64,000 nt of DNA from NCBI RefSeq assembly GCF_001644605.1, contig NZ_CP011388.1, forward strand, positions 2,818,501 to 2,882,500, in the 5' to 3' direction. The position numbers were made by a program, and so were the translations under genes. This DNA comes from Paenibacillus swuensis (lineage in GTDB: Bacteria; Bacillota; Bacilli; Paenibacillales; DY6). Below, piece after piece: positions 1-12,400 of the stretch (its first letter is position 1; each line of letters begins with the position of its first letter). The notes beneath the pieces were generated by a model that ran no database searches, was not told the DNA's origin, and saw nothing but the letters and a program-made list of their open reading frames with translations.

Positions 1-86
1 ACATCGGGGTTCGCACTGGTACGGGTATGTATAACGCCGGTTCTGGAACCTGAGCAACAAGATGATTTTTTTTCAAATTCGGACAT
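1..86 (-). CDS. 5' end of an outward-reading gene (partial)
   Basis: An ATG on the minus strand at 84-86 is preceded by a clear AAAGGAG (plus-strand 94-101) at 8-base spacing. The frame stays open to the window edge and encodes MSEFEKKSSCCSGSRTGVIH and a few more residues. The adjacent Cys-Cys in a polar N-terminus is the only distinctive feature. Some formylglycine-generating-enzyme-like (SUMF1-family) proteins of Firmicutes have a similar Cys-rich start, but 28 residues cannot establish this, so the product is left unassigned. The gene is divergent from the giant repeat gene. Confidence 0.6.
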   Translation of the reverse strand, partial: MSEFEKKSSCCSGSRTGVIHTRTSANPD

Positions 87-416
87 AATTGATGCTCCTT
101 TCAATGAATTAAATAATCCTATAAACTTACTTGGTATTATACGCCAAAAAAACAAGAAAATCGATATTCCTTAAGGAAATAGCCCGATTTCTCGCGGGGG
201 TTAAACTATTTTGCAACCGACAATCCAGAATCCCGTGTTACTGAAGTGATCTTAATCGCCATCACAGCCGCAAAAAAACAAACAAAGCCTGCCGCCACGA
301 ACGGAACCGTGTAGTACGTATTTTGCAATTCGAATAGGATGAGGGCGGATGTTGGGCTGTCACAGGTAGGCAAAGTTTCATATCCTGTGATAAAAAAGGA
401 AATGAGGCTATATGGC
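87..416. other. Intergenic region between the left-edge gene and the giant gene
   Basis: About 330 bases without an intact gene. It holds the upstream region of the outward-reading gene, AT-rich around 108-150, and a hydrophobic minus-strand reading frame at 206-355 described separately. No convincing vegetative promoter for the giant gene was found. A CATATCCT stretch at 379-386 resembles a sporulation SigK -10 element, but its -35 partner is weak, so it is not called. Confidence 0.5.
206..355 (-). pseudogene. Possible C-terminal remnant of an MFS transporter
   Basis: The minus-strand frame ending at 206 encodes a tail that reads like the last transmembrane helix of a major facilitator protein: a short Phe-Glu-Leu-Gln-Asn-Thr-Tyr-Tyr loop, then VPFVAAGFVCFFAAVMAIKI and a charged end. 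Upstream, the frame runs into sequence antisense to the giant gene, where no transporter would continue. The plausible reading is the 3' stump of a transporter gene cut off when the giant gene arrived or was rearranged. Against it, the piece is only about 50 codons and could be a chance hydrophobic frame. Confidence 0.3.
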
Positions 417-3400
417 ATGCCGTTCATAACCAGGTATAACACCACGACGAATGGAGCAATTACGTTCACGGGCAACTCCCTCGGACTAAGTAAGCTCAAC
501 AACGCCAACGCGCCAGGCACGGCACATTCCATCGGCACCTTTATTACGGTGGACACGTCGCTCAGGGATAACACGTATCCGCTGGGCACGACCGCCAGCT
601 ACCTGCTGAACTCTTCAGCCGCTCAATTGCGATTACCTGTTCAGAGTGTGGTTTTGTATGCGGAGCTGATCTGGGGAGGGAGTTATTCCTTCGGCGGCGA
701 GAATGTGGCCGCGGCTTTAAACAATGCCGTGAAGCTGACCAACAATGCAGGTACGTTTAACATCACACCTGAAGCCGCGACGGCCACAACGTTCACGTCC
801 CGGGCTTATTATATACGGTCGGCCAACGTAACCTCCTTCGTCCAGCAGGGAGGCGGCGGCACCTACATTGTTGGAGGGGTGCCGGGAACGCAAGGCAATG
901 CCGAGAATGCCGGAAATGCATGCGGATGGACGTTGGCGGTTGTGTACCAGAATGCTTCACTGCCTTCCAGAAATATGACTGTTTTTGTTGGCAGTGAGCT
1001 TGTAGATAATCCTACGAGCACGGCGGCGGCTTCAGTTTCGGGATTTTCCACACCGACGAGCGGGCCGCTGAGCGGACGTCTCTTAGTCAGCGCGGTGGAG
1101 GGAGATTCGGCGATCACCGGGGATCAGATGCAATTCGGTCCTACCGTGGCTTCGTTAAGCGCGGTCTTCGGTCCGAATAATGTGATAGATAACTTTTTCA
1201 GTTCGCAAATTAACGGGGATACAGGACTTTTGGATACATCAGGTACGTTCGGCACTTTAAATCATCCTTTAGGCGGCGCGGCATCCGGGGCAAGACAAGG
1301 ATGGGATATTACGAACATCGACGTTTCTTCCAAACTAGTGAATTCGCAGACCAGCGCTTTTCTTAGAGGAACCACTACGGGGGATGTATATATTATCAAC
1401 GGTCTGGCCCTTCAGGTGAACATCAACGCGCCTGTGCTGGCGGTAACCAAGAGTGTCAATCGAACTACGGCTTTCTTGAACGAGATTATCACGTTTACCG
1501 TGCAGATAACGAACACGGGCAACGCAACGGCAACCAATCTCAACCTGAAAGATAATGACACTCCCGGTACGACGTTTATTGCCAATAGTGTCACGGTGAA
1601 CGGGACAACGCAACCCGGTGTCGATCCGTACATTGGAATGTCGCTAGGGTCGATTGCCAACGGTCAGAGAATTACTGTAACTTACCAGAGCCAGGTGACC
1701 AACCAAGCTTTTAACCCGCCTCGTTACGACAATCAAGTGATCATTACGTATCAGTTTCAGAGCGTGACGGGAGGGACCCTATTTAACGGAACGGTTAGCT
1801 CCAACACAGCGAGTGTGGCTGCGGGGAATAATCCGCCGGTTACTTCTGATGTAACCGGTACGATAGCCGAGGATACGCTGTTCAGCTCCCAGATTACGGC
1901 AACGGACCCTGAGGGTGCTCCCTTGATTTATACGTTGGGTGCCCCGCCTTCAAACGGCACCGTCACTCTGAACGGGAACGGAAGCTTCATATACACGCCT
2001 AGACTCAACTACCACGGTACGGATTCTTTCTCGGTTACCGTTAGCGACGGACGCGGGGGGAGTGCGGTAAGCCGGGTCATTATTACGGTTACGCCGGTGA
2101 ATGATCCGCCTGTGGTATCGGACGTGAATGACTCCACTTCGGAAGATACGCCTACGATGAATCAAATTGTTGCCACGGATGTCGACGGGGATCCCTTAAC
2201 TTACAGTTTGAATACCCCGCCTTCGAACGGAACGGCTGTAGTGACTCCCGGCGGCGGCTATACGTATATCCCTGATTTAAATTTTAACGGAGTGGACAGC
2301 TTTACCGTATTGGTGAGCGACGGTAACGGTGGAAGCGCCGTGGCGACGGTAACGGTAACGGTAACCCCGGTAAACGATCCGCCGGTGGCGGCGGACGCCG
2401 AATACACGATAGCCGAAGATACCACTTTGTCCGGGACGATTACAGGGACGGATGTGGATGGGGACGTCCTTACGATGAGCCTGCAGAATTCTCCGGTTCA
2501 CGGTACGGTGGTAGTGAATGCGGACGGAACATTTCTGTATACTCCTTTTGCGGATTACAACGGACAGGATCAGTTTACGGTGCTGGTCAGTGACGGACAG
2601 GGGGGGACCGATTCGGCAACGGTTACGATTACGGTAACCCCGGTAAACGACCCGCCTGCAGCCTTGGATGTGTCGGATACAACGGCGGAAGATATCCCCT
2701 CGGTTAATCGGGTTATAGCCACCGACGTGGACGGGGACACGTTAACCTTCCTGTTGGGAGATCCGCCTTCAAACGGGACGGTCGTTGTGAACAGCGATGG
2801 TACGTACACTTACACGCCGAATCCGGACTATAACGGAACAGATCAATTTACAGTGGTGGTTAGTGACGGGAACGGGGGCACAGACACGGCGACGGTCACC
2901 ATCGCAGTTACACCCGTTAACGATTATCCGGTTACCGCAGATGTATTTCTCACGACACCCGAAGATACGCAGGTATCGGGTCAGGTTCCGGGGACGGATG
3001 TCGACGGGGATGTGCTCACGTACAGTTTGGAGACTTCGCCTACAAACGGTGTTGTGACCGTTAATGCTGACGGTGCGTTTACGTATACGCCTCAGCAGGA
3101 TTTCAACGGATTCGACAGTTTCACAGTTCGTGTCAACGATGGGCAAGGAGGGACGGCCGAATCCAATGTCGCCATCACTGTAACTCCGGTCAATGACGCT
3201 CCTGTAGCCCAAGACGTAACGGAGACCTTACCTGAAGATACAACTACAAGCGGCAAAATTAACGCCTTGGATGTGGACGGAGACACCCTCACATTTAGTT
3301 TGCTGAGCGGCGCCGCGAACGGATTGGCCGTGGTGAATCCGGACGGCACGTATACGTATACGCCGAATGCGGACTATAACGGACCGGACAGCTTCAGCGT

Positions 3401-6400
3401 GCTGGTGGATGACGGGAACGGCGGCACGGATACGGCAACGGTCTCGATCACGGTCACACCGGTCAACGATCCTCCGGTCACCTCGGACGTAACGTTAACA
3501 ACACCGGAAGATGTCCCGGTTACCGGTCTGGTTACTGCGGCGGATGTGGACGGAGACGCGCTGATCGTTGTTGTATTTACAGGACCGACCCACGGTACGG
3601 TGCTTCTGAACGGTGACGGAACGTTTACGTATACCCCGTTTGCGGACTATAACGGCATCGATTCCTTTACCGTTCAGTTCAGCGACGGGAACGGAGGAAC
3701 GGCGCAAGCGAATGTATTCATCACGGTGACGCCGGTGAATGATCCGCCTGTTGCGATGGATCTCACGGATACAACGGCTGAGGATGTGCCAAGTGAGAAC
3801 CGGGTGACTGCTACAGATGTAGACGGAGATGCATTGACCTTTACCTTAACGGTTCCTGCAGAGAACGGAACGGTGACTTTGAACCCTGATGGCAGCTACA
3901 TTTATACGCCTGACCCGAATTTTAACGGTGTAGACACGTTCACCGTAACGGTAGATGACGGGAACGGGGGGACAGATACCGCGGTTGTAACCATCAATGT
4001 GACGCCGGTGAATGATCCGCCAGTAGTTTCAGACGTAAATCTTACGACACCTGAAGACACGGCGGTAGACGGTCAGGTGATTGCAACGGATGTGGATGGG
4101 GACCCGTTGACGGCCTTGTTATTGACTGTTCCGGGACACGGAACAGCGGTCGTGAGTCTGGACGGCGCCTTTACCTATACCCCCAATCAGGACTACAACG
4201 GGACGGATACGTTTACAGTGCAGATCAGCGACGGCCAAGGCGGTACGGCGGAAGCCAGCATCTTCATTACGGTAACTCCTGTGAATGACGCGCCGGTTGC
4301 AATTGATGTATTTGATACAACCTCGGAGGATTTGCCTTCGACCAATCGTATTCAGGCAACGGATGTGGACGGGGATGTTCTCACGTACACGATCAGTACG
4401 GCTCCGACTAACGGTACGGTAACCGTCAACCCGGACGGAACCTATACGTATACGCCGAATCCGGACTACAACGGAACGGACGTGTTCACGGTTCTTGTTG
4501 ACGACGGCAACGGAGGGACGGATACAGCTACCGTGACGATCGTAGTTTCCCCGGTGAATGATCCTCCTGCGGCGGCGGATGTTACGCTGACTACACCGGA
4601 AGATACGGCGGTTGGCGGTCAAATTACAGCTACGGACGTGGATGGGGATTCCCTTGCATACCGCGTATTAACCCCACCTTCCCGGGGAGCGGTTGCTTTG
4701 GAAACGGACGGAACGTTCTTATATACACCTTTCGCGGATCTAAACGGCACCGATACGTTTACCGTTGAAATTTCCGATGGTCAAGGCGGTACGGCGGAAG
4801 CGGGGGTGACGATTATAGTTACACCGGTGAATGATCCGCCGGTGGCAGCGGATATTAGCGATACGACGGCCGAAGATATACCTTCCACCGGCAAGGTCTC
4901 GGCAACGGATGCGGACGGGGATATTGTAATTTTCAGTCTGAATACCCCTCCAGCTAACGGCACGGCGGTGGTTAATCCTGACGGAACCTATACGTATACG
5001 CCGGCTCCGGATTTTAACGGCACCGACAGTTTTACCGTGCTTGCGGATGACGGAAACGGCGGAACGGATACCGCAACGGTGACGATCCAGGTCACACCGG
5101 TGAATGATCCTCCGGTAACGGCGGATATTACCGTAACATTGCCCGAGGACACGGTTGCTGCCGGGCAGGTGACAGCGACGGACGTAGACGGAGATTCTCT
5201 CACGTTCGCGTTAAATACGCCGCCGTCCTATGGCGTAGTGAACGTTGCCGTTGACGGAACCTTTACGTATACGCCGAATGCTGATTTTCACGGGCAAGAC
5301 AGCTTTACAGTTAGGGTCAGCGACGGGAACGGAGGAACCGCAGAGGCGAATGTGACGCTGCTGATTACGCTGGTGAATGATCCTCCCGTGGCAATGGACG
5401 TGGCGGACACCACGTCGGAAGACACCGTGTCCAACGGTCAGGTGACCGCCACGGATGTTGACGGAGATCCGTTGACGTATGTTTTGGCAACCGGGCCAGC
5501 TAACGGCACGGTCATTGTTCAAGCGGATGGAAGTTACACGTATACGCCTGCTTTGAACTTTAACGGAGTGGATTCATTCACCGTGGAGGTCAGCGACGGC
5601 AATGGGGGTACCGATCTCGCCGTAGTCACCGTGACGGTGGTTCCGGTGAATGATCCGCCAACGGCTCCGGATCAGGCCTTAACAACACCAGAGGATACAC
5701 CCCTTAGCGGATCTATTGGCGCAACGGACGTGGATGGAGATGCGCTGACCTATGTCATTGTATCTCCGGCCGAACATGGAACGTTTACCTTAAACGCGGA
5801 CGGAACGTTCCAGTACGTGCCGAATCCGGATTTTAACGGAATTGATACCGTCATGATTCAAGTATCCGACGGCAACGGAGGGACGGCGGAATCGGATATT
5901 GTGATTACGGTCACGCCGGTGAATGATGCGCCGGTTGCTGAGGATATCAGCTTTGCCGTGCGGCAGGATTCATCGACAATCTCGCAGGTAACAGCTACGG
6001 ATGTGGATGGAGACACGCTGACTTACGCTTTGTTGATTGCGCCTGTCAACGGAACTGCGGTTGTGGCCGCGGACGGATCTCTCGTGTATACACCGGCGCC
6101 CGGATTTACGGGTTCAGATTCGTTTACGGTTATCGCTAGTGACGGAAACGGAGGAACCGACACGGCTACCGTCTCGGTCTTCGTATACCCGACCATTAAT
6201 GATGATTTGGCTCAGGATGTCAGCTTGACAACAGATGAGGATACGCCGGTAAGTGGAACGGTGCCAGCCACGCCCCCGGTCGGCAATACGCTGGTTTTCG
6301 GATTATTCAGTCCGCCTGTCCACGGCAACGCGGCCGTTAACCCGGACGGGACCTTTACGTATACGCCGAATGACAATTATCACGGGGTAGACAGTTTTGC

Positions 6401-9400
6401 GGTATTGGTTTCTTCCGATCCGGACGGACAGAGCGATATATCTGTAATTTCCATTACCGTTGCCGCAGTGAATGATGCCCCTGTAGCGGAAGACGCAAGC
6501 TTAACCATTGCTGAAGATAAATTAATAACTCAGAAGTTGAACGCTTTGGACGTCGACGGGGATGTCCTCAAATATAGTTTGGCGACGGAGCCGGTGAATG
6601 GCACAGCCAGTGTGGATGCTGACGGCAATTACACTTATACGCCTAATCCAAATTTCAATGGTACCGATGTGTTTACGATCCTGGTTGAAGATCCCGGAGG
6701 CTTGTCGGATACAGCAACCATCAATGTGACCATCCTGCCGGTCAATGATGCCCCTGTTACGACGAATGTAAGCCTGACTTCACCGGAAGGGACCCTTGCA
6801 ACAGGGCAAATAGAGGCAGATGATGTGGATGGAGATCCGTTAACATTCAGTTTGAACACATCGCCTTCCTACGGTTCGGCCGCTGTGAATTTGGATGGTA
6901 CATTCACGTATTCGCCTAACGCCTTTTTTCACGGAACAGATAGTTTCACCGTACTGGTTAGCGACGGAAGGGGAGGAACAGCCCTTTCCAACGTCACGGT
7001 CACGGTTACACCGGTGAATGATCCGCCAGTTGCGCTTGACGTCAGCGACTTTACTTCCGAAGATGTGCCGTCCAACGGGCAGGTTACGGCAACGGATGTG
7101 GACGGAGATGCGCTGACGTTCAGCTTAAACACGCCGCCGGCTAACGGTTCGGCCGTCGTAAATCCGGATGGCAGTTACACGTATACGCCCGCACCGGACT
7201 TTAACGGCACCGACAGCTTTACGGTGCTGGTGGACGATGGAAACGGGGGCACGGATATCGCTGTTGTCACGGTGCAGATTACCCCCGTGAACGATCCGCC
7301 TGTCGCTTCCGATTTAAGCTTGGCCACAACGGAGGACACCGCTGTGGGTGGTCAGGTTACCGCAACCGATGTGGATGGAGACACGCTTGTGTTCCAACTT
7401 CTAACCGAGCCTTCGCGCGGTGTTGTAAGTATGAATCCGGACGGCACTTTTACGTACACACCCGATTTGGACTTTAACGGTCCGGACACGTTTACGGTGC
7501 AGGTGACGGACGGGAACGGCGGCACCGATGAAGCCAGTGTGTTCATCACCGTAACGCCGGTCAACGATGCCCCGGTCGCTCTCGACCTCGAGGATACAAC
7601 AGCGGAAGACATTCCTTCAATCGGACAATTATCAGCATCGGATGTGGATGGAGACGCGCTTGTCTACAGCTTGAACACACCGCCTACCCGCGGAACGGCG
7701 GTTGTGAATCCGGACGGTGCTTACACGTATACCCCGGATGCGAACTTTAACGGCACCGACAGCTTTACGTTTCTCGTTTCCGATGGAAACGGCGGAAACG
7801 ATACCGGTACGGTCACCATTGCAGTCACTCCTGTGAATGATCCTCCTGTTGCGAGTGATGTAAGTTTGATCACTTTGGAAGATACTCCCGTCAATGGCCA
7901 AGTGACGGCGACGGATGTGGATGGCGATGTTCTCGTATACGACATCTTCACCCCTGCGTCCAACGGCACCGTTCTTATGAACCCGGACGGATCGTTTACG
8001 TATACGCCAAATCTAAATTTTAACGGTGTCGATACGTTCACCGTTCAAGTGTCGGATGGAAACGGGGGAACCAATGAGGCAAGTGTGTCAGTAACCATTA
8101 CACCTGTCAACGATCCGCCGGCAGCATACGACGTATCGGATACAACTTCGGAAGACGTGTCTACAAGCGGAAGTGTCTCCGCGTTGGATCCGGACCGGGA
8201 CGTGATCACGTTCACCTTGATTACACCGCCGGCTAACGGAACGGCTGCCGTGAGTCCGGATGGAAGTTACACCTATACACCTAATCCCGATTACAACGGG
8301 ACTGACAGCTTCGTTGTGCAGGCGGATGACGGCAACGGCGGAACCGACACGGCTACAGTCACCATTGAAATTACGCCTGTCAATGATCCTCCGGTGGCCG
8401 AAGATGTAAATGTAACGACGGCGGAAGATACACCGGTCAGCGGGCAGGTCACGGCAACGGACGTGGATGGGGATACCATTACGTTTCAGCTCTTTACACC
8501 GCCTTCTCAAGGGACAGTGATCCTGAATTTGGACGGGACGTTTACTTATACGCCTAACCCAAATTATAACGGTCCAGATACGTTTACGGTTCAAGCGAGC
8601 GACGGGAACGGCGGAACCGATGAAGCAAGTGTGATTATAACGGTTACCCCTGTAAATGATGCGCCGGTAGCCTTTGATTTAGTCAATACAACTTCCGAAG
8701 ATGTACCCTCCAGCGGCCGTTTGGCCGCCACGGATGTGGATGGCGATCCGCTTACCTTCAGTTTGGTGACACCGCCGGTCAACGGGACCGTGGTTGTGGA
8801 ACCGGACGGCAATTACACGTATACGCCTAATCCGGATTACAACGGCACCGATGCGTTCACGATTCGCGTGGAGGATGGAAACGGAGGAAGTGATGAGGCG
8901 GTCATTACCATGGTGATTACACCGGTGAACGACGCGCCTGTTGCGCCGGATCTGAACATTACGACTCTGGAGGATACCCCTGTCGGAGGCCAGGTTGCGG
9001 CAACGGACGTGGACGGGGATGTTCTGATTTATGTGTTGACCAGCCTGCCTACGAACGGTGCGGTCACTCTGAACGCGGTCGACGGAAGCTTTACGTATAC
9101 GCCCAACCAAGACTTTAACGGGACCGACAGCTTTGCTGTAACCGTGGACGACGGCAATGGAGGAACGGACGAAGCCAATGTTTCCATCGTAATCACACCT
9201 GTTAATGACCCGCCAACCGCGTTTAGTGTGAGTGACCAGACTTCTGAGGATCGGCCTTCCTACGGTCAGGTTATCGCCTTTGATGTGGATGGCGATCCGT
9301 TAACCTTTAGCTTGTCAGCTCCTCCTACAAACGGCACCGCCGTTGTAAATCCGGACGGCTCCTATATCTATACGCCGAATCCGAATTTTAACGGACTGGA

Positions 9401-12400
9401 TGTATTCCCCGTTCTTGTGGATGACGGCAACGGGGGATCCACGATTGTCACGGTAACGGTTCAAGTGAACGTAACCCCGGTGAACGATCCGCCGGTCATC
9501 ACGGATATCACCTTGACTTTGGCGGAGGATACAGCGGTAACAGGGCAAGCGGCAGCCACAGATGTGGATGGTGATTCGCTAACGTACGCTCTGTTCACGA
9601 GTCCGTCCAACGGGGTTGCTGTTGTGAACTCTGACGGAACCTTTACGTATACGCCAAATCAAGACTTTAACGGACCCGATACGTTTACGATTCTTGTATC
9701 TGACGGGAACGGAGGGACCGCAGCGGGCAGCGTGTTTCTCACGATAACGCCGGTAAACGATCCGCCGGTATTGGCGGACGCCTTCGAACAAATCTCAGAG
9801 GATACCGTATTTACATCGCGTTTGCAGGGTATGGATGTGGATGGGGATTCGCTAACGTACAGTCTGTCCGCACCGCCATTAAACGGTAACGCTATCGTGG
9901 AAACAGACGGCTCATACGTGTATACACCGAATGTGAATTATAACGGAACGGATACGTTTGAAGTTAGAGTGGACGACGGTAACGGGGCATTCGACACTGC
10001 GGTGGTTACCATCACGATCCTGCCCGTGAACGATCCTCCTCTAACAGCGGATATGTTCATAACCACTGCTGAGGATACACCTGTAACCGGCCAGGTTTCC
10101 GCCTCTGATGTTGACGGAGATTCATTAACATTTACATTATGGACGCCGCCAAGCAACGGTACAGTAAACCTTAATGCGAACGGTGAGCTTACGTACTTCC
10201 CGTTTACAGATTTTAACGGTATGGATAGCTTCACCGTTCAAGTGGATGACGGCAACGGCGGGACCGCCATTTCGGGTGTCTATATTACAGTGACACCCGT
10301 CAATGACGCTCCGGTGGGCATCGACGTATTCGATACAACAGACGAAGATGTGCCCTCGGACGGACTCATCACAGCAACGGATGTCGACGGGGATCCCCTA
10401 ACGTTCGCCTTGGATGCCGGACCTGTGAACGGAACTGTCACCGTTGCGCCGGACGGAAGCTACAGATATGTGCCAAACCCGGATTATCACGGCACGGATG
10501 TCTTTACAGTTACCGTAAGTGACGGTCAAGGAGGCGAAGATAAGGTCACTGTGACCATAGAGGTTAGACCGGTGAATGACTCGCCGATCGCGGAGGATCT
10601 CGTTCTGACAACTGACGAAGATACACCGGTTACCGCGAGCGTAACTGCATCGGATGTCGACGGGGATGCGCTTGTGTTCAGCTTGAATACGGAGCCTGCT
10701 AACGGTACGGTAGCCATCCGAGCGGACGGTACGTTTACGTACACGCCAAACCCCGATTATAACGGGCCGGACGGATTCACTGTATTTGTAACGGATGGGA
10801 ACGGCGGCAGCGATGTGGCGAATATTATTTTGACCGTGACGCCTGTAAATGACCCGCCTAATGTAGTGAGTGAATCCTTGTCGACCTTAACGAATTTGCC
10901 ATTCGACGACCGGATTAAAGCAGAAGACCCAGACAGCTCCGCCCTCACTTATTTGTTAAGCGCAACACCTGTCAACGGAACCGTGGATTTGAGAGGAGAC
11001 GGGACATATACGTACACGCCTGATTTAAACTTCAGCGGGTTGGATTCCTTTCAGGTTACCGTGTCCGATGAAGACGGAGGCAGCTCGGTAAGCACCGTTG
11101 AGATCAATATCGTACCCTTGGTTACCGCGCTCGAGGCCATGCTCTATACGTTAGTGAATACGCCTGTTAGTTCTTCTTTTCCCGTAAACCTTGAGGTTAT
11201 TGTGGCCTCCGTGTTGTCGGTTCAGCCCGCAAACGGCACTGCTACGGTATTTGCGGACGGTACGTTCACCTATGTGCCTAATCCGGATTTTATAGGAAAT
11301 GACTTTTTTACCATATCTGTTAACGGTATACCGGCTTTCATCCAAGTGAATGTGATCCCGAATAATCAGCCACCGATATTTAATGATATTGCCATTATTA
11401 CAAGCAGAAACCGTTCCGTGCAGGAACAAATTGTCGCGTTTGATTTGGAAGGCAGCCCGGTCACGTACGCTTTGACAACACCGCCGTCCCATGGTACGGC
11501 ACAAGTAGGAATCGACGGGATCCTCATTTATACGCCAAACCGTGATTTCACAGGTACGGACTTCTTGACGGTTGCGGCTGCGGACGCTGAGGGCGCCGTG
11601 ACCTACAAGACATTGTATGTAACGGTTGAGTTCAGCAATGTGGCACCGAACGTACCTGATCTGTTCGTCTCAGCTTCAGAGAATGGCTCGGCATCAGGGA
11701 TGTTATCCGCTTATGACGAGGACGGAGATGTGCTGATATATCAAATTTTCGGAGGGCCGGCGAATGGCATTGTCACGCTTCGAGACGACGGGACATTCAT
11801 ATATCAGGCAAACCAAGGATTTAACGGCACTGATACTTTTATCGTTAGCGTAAGGGACGCGTTCGGAGGAGAGGATACGGCGATCGTAACGGTAATCGTG
11901 GGCGGAATGCAGAGCCCGCCGGAAGTAAGTCCGGTGAATGCGGGCCTTTCGCAAGGCGGCACCATTACTGGACGATTACCGGGATACGATCCCGAAGGCG
12001 GGCAAATCCGATTCACGCTGCTAAGACGTCCCGCTAACGGAACAGCCATCATAGGAGACGGAATTTACACGTATACGCCGGATTCGAACTTTATCGGAAG
12101 AGATTCCTTCATCGTAAGGGCGACGAGCAGTGTAACAGGGCTTTCCTCGGATATTGTCATCACGATTGAAGTTTACGCAGGGGCGGAACCCGGCAAACGC
12201 CCGCCGCTCGATAGGGTTCCAGATGAAGCAAGGCCAGGGAACACAGCGCGGGAGAACCAAGGCGAAAACCCGGAAGATCGTCAAAGCGAAAACCAAGGTT
12301 TAACAAGAAGGGAATCTAACCTGGTATTCGATGCGGATAATGAAATGATTCTGACAAGAGATTATGACGTGTTTACGGCGGAAAACCAGCCTGTATCCGG

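Noticed and set aside
375-390. SigK promoter for the giant gene
   Set aside because: A CATATCCT -10-like word is present, but the -35 AC element is at an unsuitable distance; too weak to annotate.
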